DNA from: Clostridium sp. UBA4548
Lineage (GTDB): Bacteria; Bacillota; Clostridia; Clostridiales; Clostridiaceae
Length of the DNA: 64,000 nucleotides
Assembly: GCF_002387895.1 (NCBI RefSeq)
Contig: NZ_DGLI01000048.1
Location: 148,116-212,115 of the forward strand
Direction: 5' to 3'
The translations under genes and the position numbers were made by a program. The notes below the pieces were generated by a model, which saw only the letters and a list, made by a program, of their open reading frames with translations, made no database searches and was not told the DNA's origin. Of this stretch, positions 44,757 through 53,536 are shown piece by piece. Numbering within the stretch: the first letter of the stretch is position 1; every line of letters begins with the position of its first letter.

Positions 44757-45613
44757 TTGACTACAAATGTACATATAGTAATGAACAGGGAATTAGTAAA
44801 GAAGTTATTGAAAAAACTGGTTTAAAATTTCCAGATGCTTATAAAGACAGGGATAGTATGGTGACACTTGCAAAGGAGTGTAAGGATTATTATAAGTCTA
44901 ACCTTTGTGAATTACCCTTTTGTCATACTGTAGAAGGTGAGGCGCTTGGTGGGAAAGTTAATCTTGGAGACGAGAACATAGGACCAAGAGCAAAGGAGTA
45001 TATTTGTACAACCACAGAAGAACTGTTGGCTTTGCCAAAAATTGATTTTTCAAGAGGAAGAATTTCAGAAACTTTAAAGGCCTGTATGGCATTAAGAGAA
45101 CAAGGAGAAAATGTAGTCTTAAATGTTTCGGGACCTTTTACAATTATGAATGTACTAATTGAACCAACAGTTGTATTTAAAACCTTCAGAAAAAATCCGG
45201 AGCTAATTAGACAAGTCTTTGATAAGTTTCAGCATGAAATAATTGGATTTATAGAAGAAGCGCAAAAATCAGGTGTAAACATCATCAGCTATGCTGATTC
45301 CTCAGGAGGATTAAATATCCTTGGACCTAAATTTGCAGAGCAAGTAGTAGAAATGTTTACTTATCCATTATTAAAAAGAATGGATAAAATTTTAGATAAA
45401 GAAATGGTAGTAGTGCTTTGTCCTAAAACCACTTTTGCTTTGCTAGGAACTGAAAAAGCTGTGTGGAAGGATGTTTCTATAGGAGCACCTACAAATTATG
45501 AGAAAGGCTGCATAAAGGCTATCGGATTAGCAAAATTTATTGGTCAAACATGCATGAAGAATAAAGATTTTCAGTTAAAAGAGGGAATTATTAAAGCTAT
45601 CCAATTGCTTTAA
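44744..45613 (+). CDS. UroD/MtaA-fold protein, short and without the zinc motif
   Basis: A 289-residue member of the uroporphyrinogen decarboxylase/MtaA methyltransferase fold (KLPKIDFSRGRISETLKA-type region reading ALPKIDFSRGR, VSGPFTIMNVL, SYADSSGGLNILGPKFAE). It is about 55 residues shorter than its paralogues in this operon. It lacks the His-x-Cys zinc motif (HICG in the others): the same place reads VVLCPKT. The late GC motif is also missing. Zinc-thiolate methyl transfer as in MtaA is therefore doubtful; a regulatory or substrate-binding partner role is possible. It starts within the GTPase gene (13-base overlap), which implies translational coupling. Confidence 0.8.
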   Translation: MGKIIDYKCTYSNEQGISKEVIEKTGLKFPDAYKDRDSMVTLAKECKDYYKSNLCELPFCHTVEGEALGGKVNLGDENIGPRAKEYICTTTEELLALPKIDFSRGRISETLKACMALREQGENVVLNVSGPFTIMNVLIEPTVVFKTFRKNPELIRQVFDKFQHEIIGFIEEAQKSGVNIISYADSSGGLNILGPKFAEQVVEMFTYPLLKRMDKILDKEMVVVLCPKTTFALLGTEKAVWKDVSIGAPTNYEKGCIKAIGLAKFIGQTCMKNKDFQLKEGIIKAIQLL

Positions 45614-45652
45614 ATAAAATAATAGACTTATAAAAGAAAAGGAGATGGTTGT

Positions 45653-46723
45653 ATGCATAAGGATGATAAAATGACCCCAATTGAAAGGTTAACTGCTTTT
45701 ATGACAGGAAAACCTATGGACAGAATAATGGCAATGCCTGTAGCTTGTTCTATGTCTGGACTAGCGTTAGGTATGACCCACAAAGAAAAAAGAAGCAGTG
45801 CTTTAAATGAGGCCAAAGCACAAATGGCTTGTTATGAAAGGTTTGGAAATGATTTATTAGTAGTTGAGTATGGATTACATGGTGTTGGTATGGCACTAGG
45901 AAGTAAGATGAATGATCCAGAGAATGATGTGCCAGCTATTATAAAATATGTTTTAGAAGACTTGAATGATATAGATAAGCTTGATATATCAAAGTTAGAA
46001 CTGAAAAATGATAAAGCCTTTCAATTACATATTGAGGCTGCAGAAATATTAATTGATAAATTAGGAAAAGAAGTTCCAACAGGAGTTTTGATATCGGGAC
46101 CTTTTACTGCAGCAGCAAGTATTTATAAAACTGAAAATCTTTTAAGAGCAACTAGAAAAAATCCAGAAAAGGTGCATGAGTTAGTTAAGTTCTGTACAGA
46201 AGCATTAAAGATGATATATAGAGAATTTATAAAACGTGGAGCCCTTATATTACTTTGTGATCCAATTGCATCTGGAACAATTTTAAATAGAAAACAATAT
46301 TTGGAGTTTGTGCTACCTTACACTATAGATTTAATGAAGGATATTCATGAGGCAAAAGGAATGGTTTGTTACCATATTTGTGGAGATACCACATCAATTG
46401 TAGGGGACATGGTAAAATCGGGCTGCGATATGTTAAGTATAGATAATAGAGTTGATTTAGCTTATACAAAACAAGTAGTTGGTGATAAGGTTCCTATTCT
46501 TGGAAATGTAGACCCAGTGGAAGTTCTAATTTTAGGAAGCACTGAAGATGTAGATTTAGCAGTGAAAACTTGTATACAAAAGGCTTATGACAGTCCTTGT
46601 GGCTATATTTTAGCATCAGGCTGTGACCTTTCAGGAAGTGTTCCTTTAGAGAATATTGATCAATTTATGGACTCAGCTAGAAAATATGGAAAGTGGCCAG
46701 TAGATCCCAAAAATTTCATGTAA
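45653..46723 (+). CDS. UroD/MtaA-family corrinoid methyltransferase
   Basis: A 356-residue protein of the MtaA/MtbA/CmuA branch of the UroD fold. The N-terminus MTPIERLTAFMTGKPMDR is typical. The zinc ligands are visible as HICGDT and, near the C-terminus, ASGCDLSG. Members move methyl groups between a corrinoid protein and a thiol such as coenzyme M, tetrahydrofolate or methylated substrates (MtsA-type). In an organism without methanogenesis the acceptor is more likely tetrahydrofolate or a thiol; this cannot be read from sequence. AAGGAG precedes the ATG. It is third in the operon, just before the corrinoid protein. Confidence 0.88.
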   Translation: MHKDDKMTPIERLTAFMTGKPMDRIMAMPVACSMSGLALGMTHKEKRSSALNEAKAQMACYERFGNDLLVVEYGLHGVGMALGSKMNDPENDVPAIIKYVLEDLNDIDKLDISKLELKNDKAFQLHIEAAEILIDKLGKEVPTGVLISGPFTAAASIYKTENLLRATRKNPEKVHELVKFCTEALKMIYREFIKRGALILLCDPIASGTILNRKQYLEFVLPYTIDLMKDIHEAKGMVCYHICGDTTSIVGDMVKSGCDMLSIDNRVDLAYTKQVVGDKVPILGNVDPVEVLILGSTEDVDLAVKTCIQKAYDSPCGYILASGCDLSGSVPLENIDQFMDSARKYGKWPVDPKNFM

Positions 46724-46773
46724 AAGTGTAAAATATGAGTTTTAAAATTATTTATTTAAATGGAGGGTAAGTA

Positions 46774-47430
46774 ATGACAACATCAAAAGAACAGTTACTA
46801 AAAAGATTATCAGATGGTGTAGTAGAAATGGAAGAAGAGGAGGTAATAGAAGCTTGTGAGGAATACCTAGAGGCAAAATATCCAGCCTTTGATGGTATTA
46901 TGGAAGGCCTTGTAGATGGAATGAACCGTGCAAGCCAATTATATGAAGATGAGGAGTATTTCGTAACGGATGTATTACTATGCTCAGATGCAATGTATGA
47001 AGGGCTATCTATATTAAGACCACATCTTCCCAAGGAAGAAGAAGGAAGTAGTAAGCCAAAGGCTGTAATTGGAGTTGTAGAAGGAGATACCCATGACATT
47101 GGGAAGAACCTAGTAAAAATCATGCTAGAGACTGCTGGTTTTGACATGATTGATTTAGGAAGGGATGTTTCACTTCAAAGTTTTGTAGATAAAGCTAAAG
47201 AAGTTAATGCTTCTCTTGTGTGTATGTCAACCTTAATGACAACAACTATGGCAGGTATGGGTAAGGTTATTGAATTATTAAAGGAAGCAGGAATTAGAGA
47301 AGAAGTTAAAGTCATTATAGGTGGGGGACCAATTTCACAAAAATTTGCAGATACTATAGGTGCAGATGGGTATTCGTCCAATGCAGTGGAGGCAGTAAAG
47401 TTAGCAAAAAAATTACTGAATATAGCTTAA
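46774..47430 (+). CDS. Corrinoid-binding methyl-carrier protein (MtaC/MtbC-like)
   Basis: A 218-residue carrier protein of the methyltransferase system. An N-terminal helical cap domain (about residues 1–90) is followed by the Rossmann-type B12 domain with the signature DTHDIG at 105–110, in which H107 should be the lower cobalt ligand, and later STLMTTTM and GGGPIS. The cobamide cycles between Co(I) and methyl-Co(III), taking a methyl group from one UroD-fold enzyme and giving it to another. It is flanked by methyltransferase genes on both sides. GGAGGGTAAGT precedes the ATG. Confidence 0.95.
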   Translation: MTTSKEQLLKRLSDGVVEMEEEEVIEACEEYLEAKYPAFDGIMEGLVDGMNRASQLYEDEEYFVTDVLLCSDAMYEGLSILRPHLPKEEEGSSKPKAVIGVVEGDTHDIGKNLVKIMLETAGFDMIDLGRDVSLQSFVDKAKEVNASLVCMSTLMTTTMAGMGKVIELLKEAGIREEVKVIIGGGPISQKFADTIGADGYSSNAVEAVKLAKKLLNIA

Positions 47431-47512
47431 AGGGGTGTAGCTTCAACCTATAATGCTAAACTATGATGAAGGAAAAGCAAAGCTTAATATAACTTAGAAA
47501 GAAGGATGTATT

Positions 47513-48532
47513 ATGATATCGCCAAGAGAACGATTAAATAAGGTTTTCAACAGAGAACAGGTTGATAGGCTACCTTGTATTTGTCCTGGAGGCATGATGA
47601 ATATGGTTACAACTGAAGTAATCGAGGAACTTGGAATAGATTTTTCAAAGGCTCACAGTAATCCGCAAATCATGGCTGATTTAGCTACTGCAGTATACGA
47701 AAAGGGTTGTTTTGAAAATTATGGAGTTCCCTTTTGCATGACCATTGAGGCAGAGGAGTTTGGAGCATCAGTGAATATGGGAACAAACATATATGAACCT
47801 CATGTAGTGGAGTATGCAATAGCTTCAGTAAAGGAATATAACAAACTTCCACAAATTAATTTTGAAGAAGGAAGAGCTAAAGTAGTTATTGATGCAATTA
47901 AATTATTAAAGTCAAAGAACAGCAATGTTCCTATTATAGGAAACTTAACGGGCCCAATAAGTACTGCTAGCTCAGTTATGGAGCCGGTAGTATTTTATAA
48001 AGAGCTTAGAAAAAGCAATGCAGAAGCTCATAAATATCTTGATTTTGTTACAGAACAATTAATTTCCTTTGCAAAAAAGCAAATAGAAGCAGGAGCGGAT
48101 ATAATTGCCATTTCTGATCCAAGTGGAACTGGTGAAATATTAGGGCCAAAGTTTTTTGAAGAATTTGCAGTGAAATACCTTAATAAGCTTGTTGAGAGTA
48201 TACAAGAGGAAAAGGTGAAAACTATTGTGCACATATGTGGACAAATGAAGAGCGTGTATAAAGAAGTGGATAAAATTAAAAGTGATGTGTTAAGCTTCGA
48301 CTCTATTGTTAGCATAAGTGAAGCAAGAAAAAATCTAGGAGATAGATTACTTATGGGTAATGTAAGTACCTATGCAATCGAATTTGGAGAGTCAAATAAG
48401 GTTTCTGAGTTAACCCAAAAATGTGTTAGAGATGGAGTAAATATAATATCACCTGCCTGTGGTCTTGGAATGAAATCTCCCTTAACAAATGTTAAAGCAA
48501 TGCTTCAGAGTTTAAAAAAGGAGATGCTATAA
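47513..48532 (+). CDS. UroD/MtaA-family corrinoid methyltransferase
   Basis: The third UroD-fold protein of the operon, 339 residues. It starts MISPRERLNKVFNREQVDRLPC and keeps the zinc motif (HICGQM) and the late cysteine (SPACGLGMKSPL). Other fold motifs: NLTGPISTASSV and ISDPSGTGEILGPKFFEE. It resembles the short protein at 44744 more than the one at 45653 (shared GILGPKF-type and CxTxEAEE regions), so two sub-types of methyltransferase serve one corrinoid protein. One could demethylate the substrate, the other methylate the acceptor. It is followed after three bases by the activator gene. Confidence 0.87.
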   Translation: MISPRERLNKVFNREQVDRLPCICPGGMMNMVTTEVIEELGIDFSKAHSNPQIMADLATAVYEKGCFENYGVPFCMTIEAEEFGASVNMGTNIYEPHVVEYAIASVKEYNKLPQINFEEGRAKVVIDAIKLLKSKNSNVPIIGNLTGPISTASSVMEPVVFYKELRKSNAEAHKYLDFVTEQLISFAKKQIEAGADIIAISDPSGTGEILGPKFFEEFAVKYLNKLVESIQEEKVKTIVHICGQMKSVYKEVDKIKSDVLSFDSIVSISEARKNLGDRLLMGNVSTYAIEFGESNKVSELTQKCVRDGVNIISPACGLGMKSPLTNVKAMLQSLKKEML

Positions 48533-48535
48533 GCA

Positions 48536-50332
48536 ATGGCTAAGATTTTTATTAAAGAGCTAGGTAAAAGCTTTGAATACACGCCAAAGAAAAACTTGCT
48601 ACAGCTTTTATTAGAAAATGAAATTTTTGTGGATAATCCTTGTAATGGAAAAGGTTCCTGTGGAAAATGTAAGGTTAGACTAGTGGAAGGAAACCTTTCA
48701 GAACTTTCATCAACAGAAAGAAAGTTATTAAAAAAAGATGAAATAGAAGCAGGTATAAGGCTGTCTTGTCTAGTAGTACCAGAAGGAGATATTACAATAG
48801 AACTTCTGCAAAAAGAAAGAAAGCATAAAATACTTACCACTGGTTACATGCCTAAATTTCAGATTAAACCAGCAATTTACAAAAAAAGTTTTCATATAGA
48901 AAATCCTACTTTGGAAAACCAAAGTCCTTTTGAAGATTGTTTATGTCAGGTTCTTGGGACTAAAAAGGTTAACTGGCAGTTACTTAGAGACTATGAAAGC
49001 AGCTATGGAACTGTAACGGGAGTATTTAATCATAGTGAGTTAATTGCGCTTGAATCAGGGAATACTACTGAACTTCTCTATGGTGTTGCCATTGACATTG
49101 GGACCACAACAGTGGTAGCAGCTTTAATAGATATGAACAATGGTGAGGAGCTAGCCACTGCTTCAACAATTAATCCTCAAAAGAAGTTTGGGTTAGATGT
49201 ATTAACTAGAATAACCTATGAATTGGAACATCCAGAGGGCTCTAAAGAAGCTTTACAGAAAACTATAGTAGAGGCTATCAATGAATTGATAGAAGAAGTA
49301 TGTAGTGAAGCAAAAGTAAGAAAAGAAAATATTTATGAAATTTCAGTGGCTGCAAACTGTACTATGATGCATTTTCTATTAGGTATTGATGCAACATCAA
49401 TTGGAAAATCTCCCTATGCTCCAGTATTTATAAAGGCAAAGAATATACTGGCAAAGGATCTTGGTATTAAAGCTGCAAAGGGGGCATGTGTATATTGCCT
49501 TCCTTCTGTATCTTCTTATATTGGAGCAGACATAGTAGCAGGTGCCTATGTTTGTGAATTGCATAAAGCTAAGGAAAACATACTATTTATAGATATAGGA
49601 ACTAATGGAGAGATAGTTTTATCTAAGGGGGGAAGTTTGCTGTCCTGTTCTTGTGCAGCTGGACCAGCCTTAGAAGGGATGAATATAAGCTCGGGAATGA
49701 GAGCAGCAGAGGGAGCCATTGAAGATGTAATAATCACAGAAAATGGCATAGAATTTAAGGTGATAGGAGAAGAAGAACCTGTAGGAATATGTGGAAGTGG
49801 TATATTGGCCGCAGTTAAGGAACTACTTAAAACAGGAATTGTAAAAAAAGATGGAGCCTTTATAAAAAAGGAAAGCCTAGAAGAAACCGATTATCGATAT
49901 CCCATGATACAATTAAATGGGAAAAAAAGAGAATTTGTTTTAAGAAGTACTCCAGAACAACTGTTAATAACCCAAGGGGATATTAGGCAAGTACAATTAG
50001 CCAAGGGAGCTCTTTTATCAGGTTTTTATGCCTTACTAAAACAAGCGGATATTGAAATGAAGGAACTACATAAGGTGATGATAGCTGGACAGTTTGGAGC
50101 TCATCTGCCAGCAGATAGTCTTGTAGGTACGGGCATTTTACCAGAAGAGGTAAAGGATAAACTAGTATATGTGGGGAATTCCTCCAAGACTGGAGCATAT
50201 ATGGCACTTATGTCCATTGATGTTAAGAAAGAGATAGAGGACTTAGCAGGTAAAATGAATTATATGGAGCTTGGAGCCTCAGAGGGTTATGAAAAATTAT
50301 TTTCACAGTGTCTTATATTTGGAGATAAATAA
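48536..50332 (+). CDS. Corrinoid activation protein (2Fe-2S plus ASKHA domain)
   Basis: A 598-residue reductive activator of corrinoid proteins (RACo/RamA-functional analogue, DUF4445 family). The N-terminal ferredoxin domain carries C36, C42, C45 and C78 (NPCNGKGSCGKCKV, LSCL) for a 2Fe-2S cluster. The C-terminal part is an ASKHA ATPase with two phosphate loops (AIDIGTTTVVAAL and LFIDIGTNGEIVL). It uses ATP to push an electron uphill onto oxidised Co(II) corrinoid, rescuing it to Co(I). It starts three bases after the preceding methyltransferase and closes the operon, so the unit is self-sufficient. Confidence 0.92.
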   Translation: MAKIFIKELGKSFEYTPKKNLLQLLLENEIFVDNPCNGKGSCGKCKVRLVEGNLSELSSTERKLLKKDEIEAGIRLSCLVVPEGDITIELLQKERKHKILTTGYMPKFQIKPAIYKKSFHIENPTLENQSPFEDCLCQVLGTKKVNWQLLRDYESSYGTVTGVFNHSELIALESGNTTELLYGVAIDIGTTTVVAALIDMNNGEELATASTINPQKKFGLDVLTRITYELEHPEGSKEALQKTIVEAINELIEEVCSEAKVRKENIYEISVAANCTMMHFLLGIDATSIGKSPYAPVFIKAKNILAKDLGIKAAKGACVYCLPSVSSYIGADIVAGAYVCELHKAKENILFIDIGTNGEIVLSKGGSLLSCSCAAGPALEGMNISSGMRAAEGAIEDVIITENGIEFKVIGEEEPVGICGSGILAAVKELLKTGIVKKDGAFIKKESLEETDYRYPMIQLNGKKREFVLRSTPEQLLITQGDIRQVQLAKGALLSGFYALLKQADIEMKELHKVMIAGQFGAHLPADSLVGTGILPEEVKDKLVYVGNSSKTGAYMALMSIDVKKEIEDLAGKMNYMELGASEGYEKLFSQCLIFGDK

Positions 50333-50419
50333 AAAAATCATTGCCTATCATTATAATTGAAGCTAATTAAGTTTATAAAGATAGGATGAATTAAAGTGTT
50401 TTTATCTATTAAGTACAAG

Positions 50420-50448
50420 AAAAGGTTTGGAGAAATCCAAACCTTTTT
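50420..50448 (+). terminator. Intrinsic terminator of the corrinoid operon
   Basis: AAAAGGTTTGG and CCAAACCTTTTT form a strong stem ending in a T-run. Confidence 0.92.
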
Positions 50449-50612
50449 CGTACACATTGAAAATAACTCTCATAAAGTGGAAGTTCACACTATAATATTA
50501 ATTGAATCTTTGACTATAGGGTAAGTTTTAATTCAGTATAATATATTAACATACTATAGATTTACTTACTTTATTAATTAAGTTAGAGTTCTAATTTTAG
50601 TGTGAAAAGTAT

Positions 50613-51233
50613 TTACCTATTTTTATAATAAAATACTGCAAGTTGTGTTCTATCTCTTAAACTTAATTTCTCTAAAATTATAGAAATATTATTTCTAACA
50701 GTGCCTTCACTTAAATATAATCTAGTAGCTATTTCTTTGTTACTTAGTCCCTCAGCTACAAGAGTAATTATATCTAATTCCTTTTCAGTAATTCCAGAGG
50801 CTGATAAATCAGTTTTATTGTTACTGGCAATTAGGGATGGAATTTTTGAAACAATATCATCACCAAAGACGCTTTGTCCCATAAATACAGCTCTAAGAGA
50901 AGGTACAATGGATTCGAAGTTCTGCTTTATAATATAGCCCTTAGCACCAATCCTCAATGCCTTAACTATATACTCATCATCTGAAAAAGTGGTAAGAAAT
51001 AATATCTTTCCCTGTTTATCCTTGGTTAAAATAAATTCTGCTGCCTCAAGCCCCGTCATGGTTTCCATTCTTATATCAATTAATAAAATATCAGGCTTCA
51101 AATTATTATAAAGTTCTATAGCTTCTTTCCCATTGTGACCAGTGCCTACAACGGAAATATCTTTTTCAACTTCTAATATGGTTTTAAGAGCTACACATAC
51201 TAATTTATCATCGTCTACAACAACTACTCTCAT
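50613..51233 (-). CDS. NarL/LuxR-type response regulator
   Basis: A 206-residue two-component regulator. The receiver domain covers about residues 1–118, with the acidic pair DDD near the start, the phosphorylated aspartate in LLIDIRMETMTG and the lysine in AKGYIIK. A LuxR/GerE helix-turn-helix closes the protein (ITEKELDIITLVAEGLSNKEIATRLYLSEGTVRNNISIILEKL). It follows its histidine kinase by 26 bases on the same strand. The pair faces away from an ABC-2 exporter operon starting at 52592, which it probably controls. Confidence 0.93.
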   Translation of the reverse strand: MRVVVVDDDKLVCVALKTILEVEKDISVVGTGHNGKEAIELYNNLKPDILLIDIRMETMTGLEAAEFILTKDKQGKILFLTTFSDDEYIVKALRIGAKGYIIKQNFESIVPSLRAVFMGQSVFGDDIVSKIPSLIASNNKTDLSASGITEKELDIITLVAEGLSNKEIATRLYLSEGTVRNNISIILEKLSLRDRTQLAVFYYKNR

Positions 51234-51259
51234 ATTTTTATTTAATCCTTTCTAAATAA

Positions 51260-52333
51260 TTATTTTTTTGGTATTGAGATGAAGATTCTAAAACCTTTAT
51301 CTGTACTCACATTAACGTTGCCGCCTACTGCATTAACCCTGTCTGTAATATTCTTTAGCCCTATACCATTTTCACTATTACAACTGCAGTTAGAGCCATT
51401 ATCTTGTATAACTAATTGGTAAAGTGCAGGATGCTCACGAATTATTAATGATACAGTAGTAGCGTTTGAATGTTTTATAATGTTTGATAAAGCTTCTTTG
51501 GTAACAGCAATAAAGCAATACTTAATATTATTTTCAAGATTTGCATTCATATCGTATTGGAACTTAATAGGGCAAAATTTAAAATTATCAACTAGTTTTT
51601 GTATCTCAGTACCTAAGGTAATTGATTCCTCATGCAAATTATGGACACTGTTGCGTATGCTATCCATAGCTTCTGACAGTGTGTTTTTTACAAGTGTTAA
51701 GCTTTCCTTTGTTTCTTCATTTTTATTGATGGCAAGAAGTGCCCCCACTTGTAAAATAGATCTTGAAAGTAAGTGCCCCACGTTATCATGGATATCTCTT
51801 GCTATTCTATTTCGTTCTGTTACCGTGGCAAGGTTTATTTCATAATCTTGTTTTTCCATAAGTTCTTTGTTTTGTTTTTCAAGCGTTATTCTCATTTCTT
51901 TAGTATCATCTTGAAGGTTATGAAAATGTTTTTCAAATTTTTCAAGGGAAACGCTACGATGTTTTAAAGTATAGGTAGCAATAATAACTGGCGCTAGTAA
52001 CCACTTTGAAGTAAATAGGATTTCAGTGGAGTTTATAAAAAGTGGAAGAAAAGAGAATACCCATATCAGTTTTAGCTTAAAAAATATTACATCATAACAT
52101 ATCAGAGGAATAAAGAACAAGAAAGCTGGCTTAAAAAAACAAGCAACCAAATAGGCAGTAAACACTGACAAGGTTATACTGTCATTTTCTAAATAGCTTA
52201 AGAGAGCACTTAAGGCTATAGCAATTAAAATTGGAGCTATCATATATAGGTTATTAGCATTTGGCATATATAGAGTAAAACAAATAATAAAGATAACAAG
52301 TTTATCAATTAACCTCTTCATTTTATTTACCAA
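51260..52333 (-). CDS. Sensor histidine kinase (HisKA_3 type)
   Basis: A 357-residue membrane sensor kinase. The first 130 residues hold about five or six membrane segments with no large outside domain, as in intramembrane-sensing or DesK-like kinases. A coiled linker leads to the HisKA_3 dimerisation box ERNRIARDIHDNVGHLLSR, where the histidine is phosphorylated. The ATPase part shows VTKEALSNIIKHSNAT and DNGSNCSCNSENGIGLKNI. It partners the downstream response regulator. The nearby ABC-2 exporter suggests sensing of a membrane-active compound or peptide. Confidence 0.92.
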   Translation of the reverse strand: MVNKMKRLIDKLVIFIICFTLYMPNANNLYMIAPILIAIALSALLSYLENDSITLSVFTAYLVACFFKPAFLFFIPLICYDVIFFKLKLIWVFSFLPLFINSTEILFTSKWLLAPVIIATYTLKHRSVSLEKFEKHFHNLQDDTKEMRITLEKQNKELMEKQDYEINLATVTERNRIARDIHDNVGHLLSRSILQVGALLAINKNEETKESLTLVKNTLSEAMDSIRNSVHNLHEESITLGTEIQKLVDNFKFCPIKFQYDMNANLENNIKYCFIAVTKEALSNIIKHSNATTVSLIIREHPALYQLVIQDNGSNCSCNSENGIGLKNITDRVNAVGGNVNVSTDKGFRIFISIPKK

Positions 52334-52591
52334 CCTTTTTCAGTAATAGTTATTCCATAGTCTTTAACAGTTAATTTTCAAAATACAGGAAGTTATTCAT
52401 TTATATATAAATTTTAACACCACATGGCTAGGTCCTCAAGTTGATTATTACATTTGTCATGGGTAACTAGGAGTTTAATCACTAACAAATTACAAATAAA
52501 TGTATTATGATTAATATATAGACAAGGAAATAATTGCTTTTAGCAAATCTTTTCAAAGAATTTTATTGTATTAATAATTGGAGGTATTTAT

Positions 52592-53524
52592 ATGGTAATA
52601 AAGGTTAAAAACCTAGTAAAAAGATATAATGAGTTAATAGCACTAGATCATTTAAATTTAGAAGTAAATGAAGGGGAGATTTTTGGACTCTTAGGACCAA
52701 ATGGTTCTGGTAAAACCACTGCAATAAATTGTATTTTATCTTTGCTTAAATATGATAAAGGCACTATAGAAATTTATAATAAACCTATGTCACCTGATGC
52801 ATACGATATTAAGAGTGACATCGGTATTATTATGCAAAATGTAGCAGTTTTTGAAGAGTTAACGGTTTTTGAAAACATTGATTATTTTTGTGGAATGTAT
52901 GTTAAAGATAAAAAGAAGCGCCGCCAGTTGGTGGAAGAAGCTATAGATTTTGTTGGGTTAAAAGAATTTAGAAAGTTTTATCCTAAAAAGTTAAGTGGAG
53001 GGTTACTTCGTAGATTAAACATTGCTTGTGGGATTGCTCATAAGCCAAAGCTAATTATATTAGATGAACCAACAGTTGCTGTTGACCCACAAAGTAGAAA
53101 TAATATATTAGAAGGAATACAACGCCTTAATAAGGAAGGGGCAACAATTGTGTATACTTCTCACTATATGGAAGAGGTTGAGGAAATCTGCACTCGTATT
53201 GCAATTATGGATAAAGGAAAGATAATTGCTACGGGAACTAATGATGAACTTAAGGGTATGATAAACTCTGGGGAAAAGTTAACTATAGAAGTATTCAAAA
53301 TGGATAATACCATATTAGAGGGAGTAAAAAATCTTCCTAATATAGTTTCTGCTGAATATAATGAAAACTTACTTGTTGCTAAGTCAAGCAGGGGTAAAAA
53401 TAATTTAGTTGCTTTGCTAGACTATCTAAAATCAAAAAACATTGTAGTTGGAAAGATTTATTCAGAACCACCAACCTTAAATGATGTATTCTTAGAGATA
53501 ACTGGTAAAGAGCTCAGAGATTAA
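52592..53524 (+). CDS. ABC-2 exporter, ATP-binding subunit
   Basis: A 310-residue ABC ATPase. Walker A GPNGSGKTT, signature LSGGLLRRL, Walker B LIILDEPTVAVDP and the switch histidine TSHYMEE are in order, followed by a C-terminal extension of about 90 residues typical of the drug-exporter subfamily (DrrA/CcmA-like). GGAGGTATTTAT precedes the ATG. It is first in a three-gene exporter operon, divergent from the two-component system. Confidence 0.94.
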   Translation: MVIKVKNLVKRYNELIALDHLNLEVNEGEIFGLLGPNGSGKTTAINCILSLLKYDKGTIEIYNKPMSPDAYDIKSDIGIIMQNVAVFEELTVFENIDYFCGMYVKDKKKRRQLVEEAIDFVGLKEFRKFYPKKLSGGLLRRLNIACGIAHKPKLIILDEPTVAVDPQSRNNILEGIQRLNKEGATIVYTSHYMEEVEEICTRIAIMDKGKIIATGTNDELKGMINSGEKLTIEVFKMDNTILEGVKNLPNIVSAEYNENLLVAKSSRGKNNLVALLDYLKSKNIVVGKIYSEPPTLNDVFLEITGKELRD

Positions 53525-53536
53525 AGGAGTGATATA

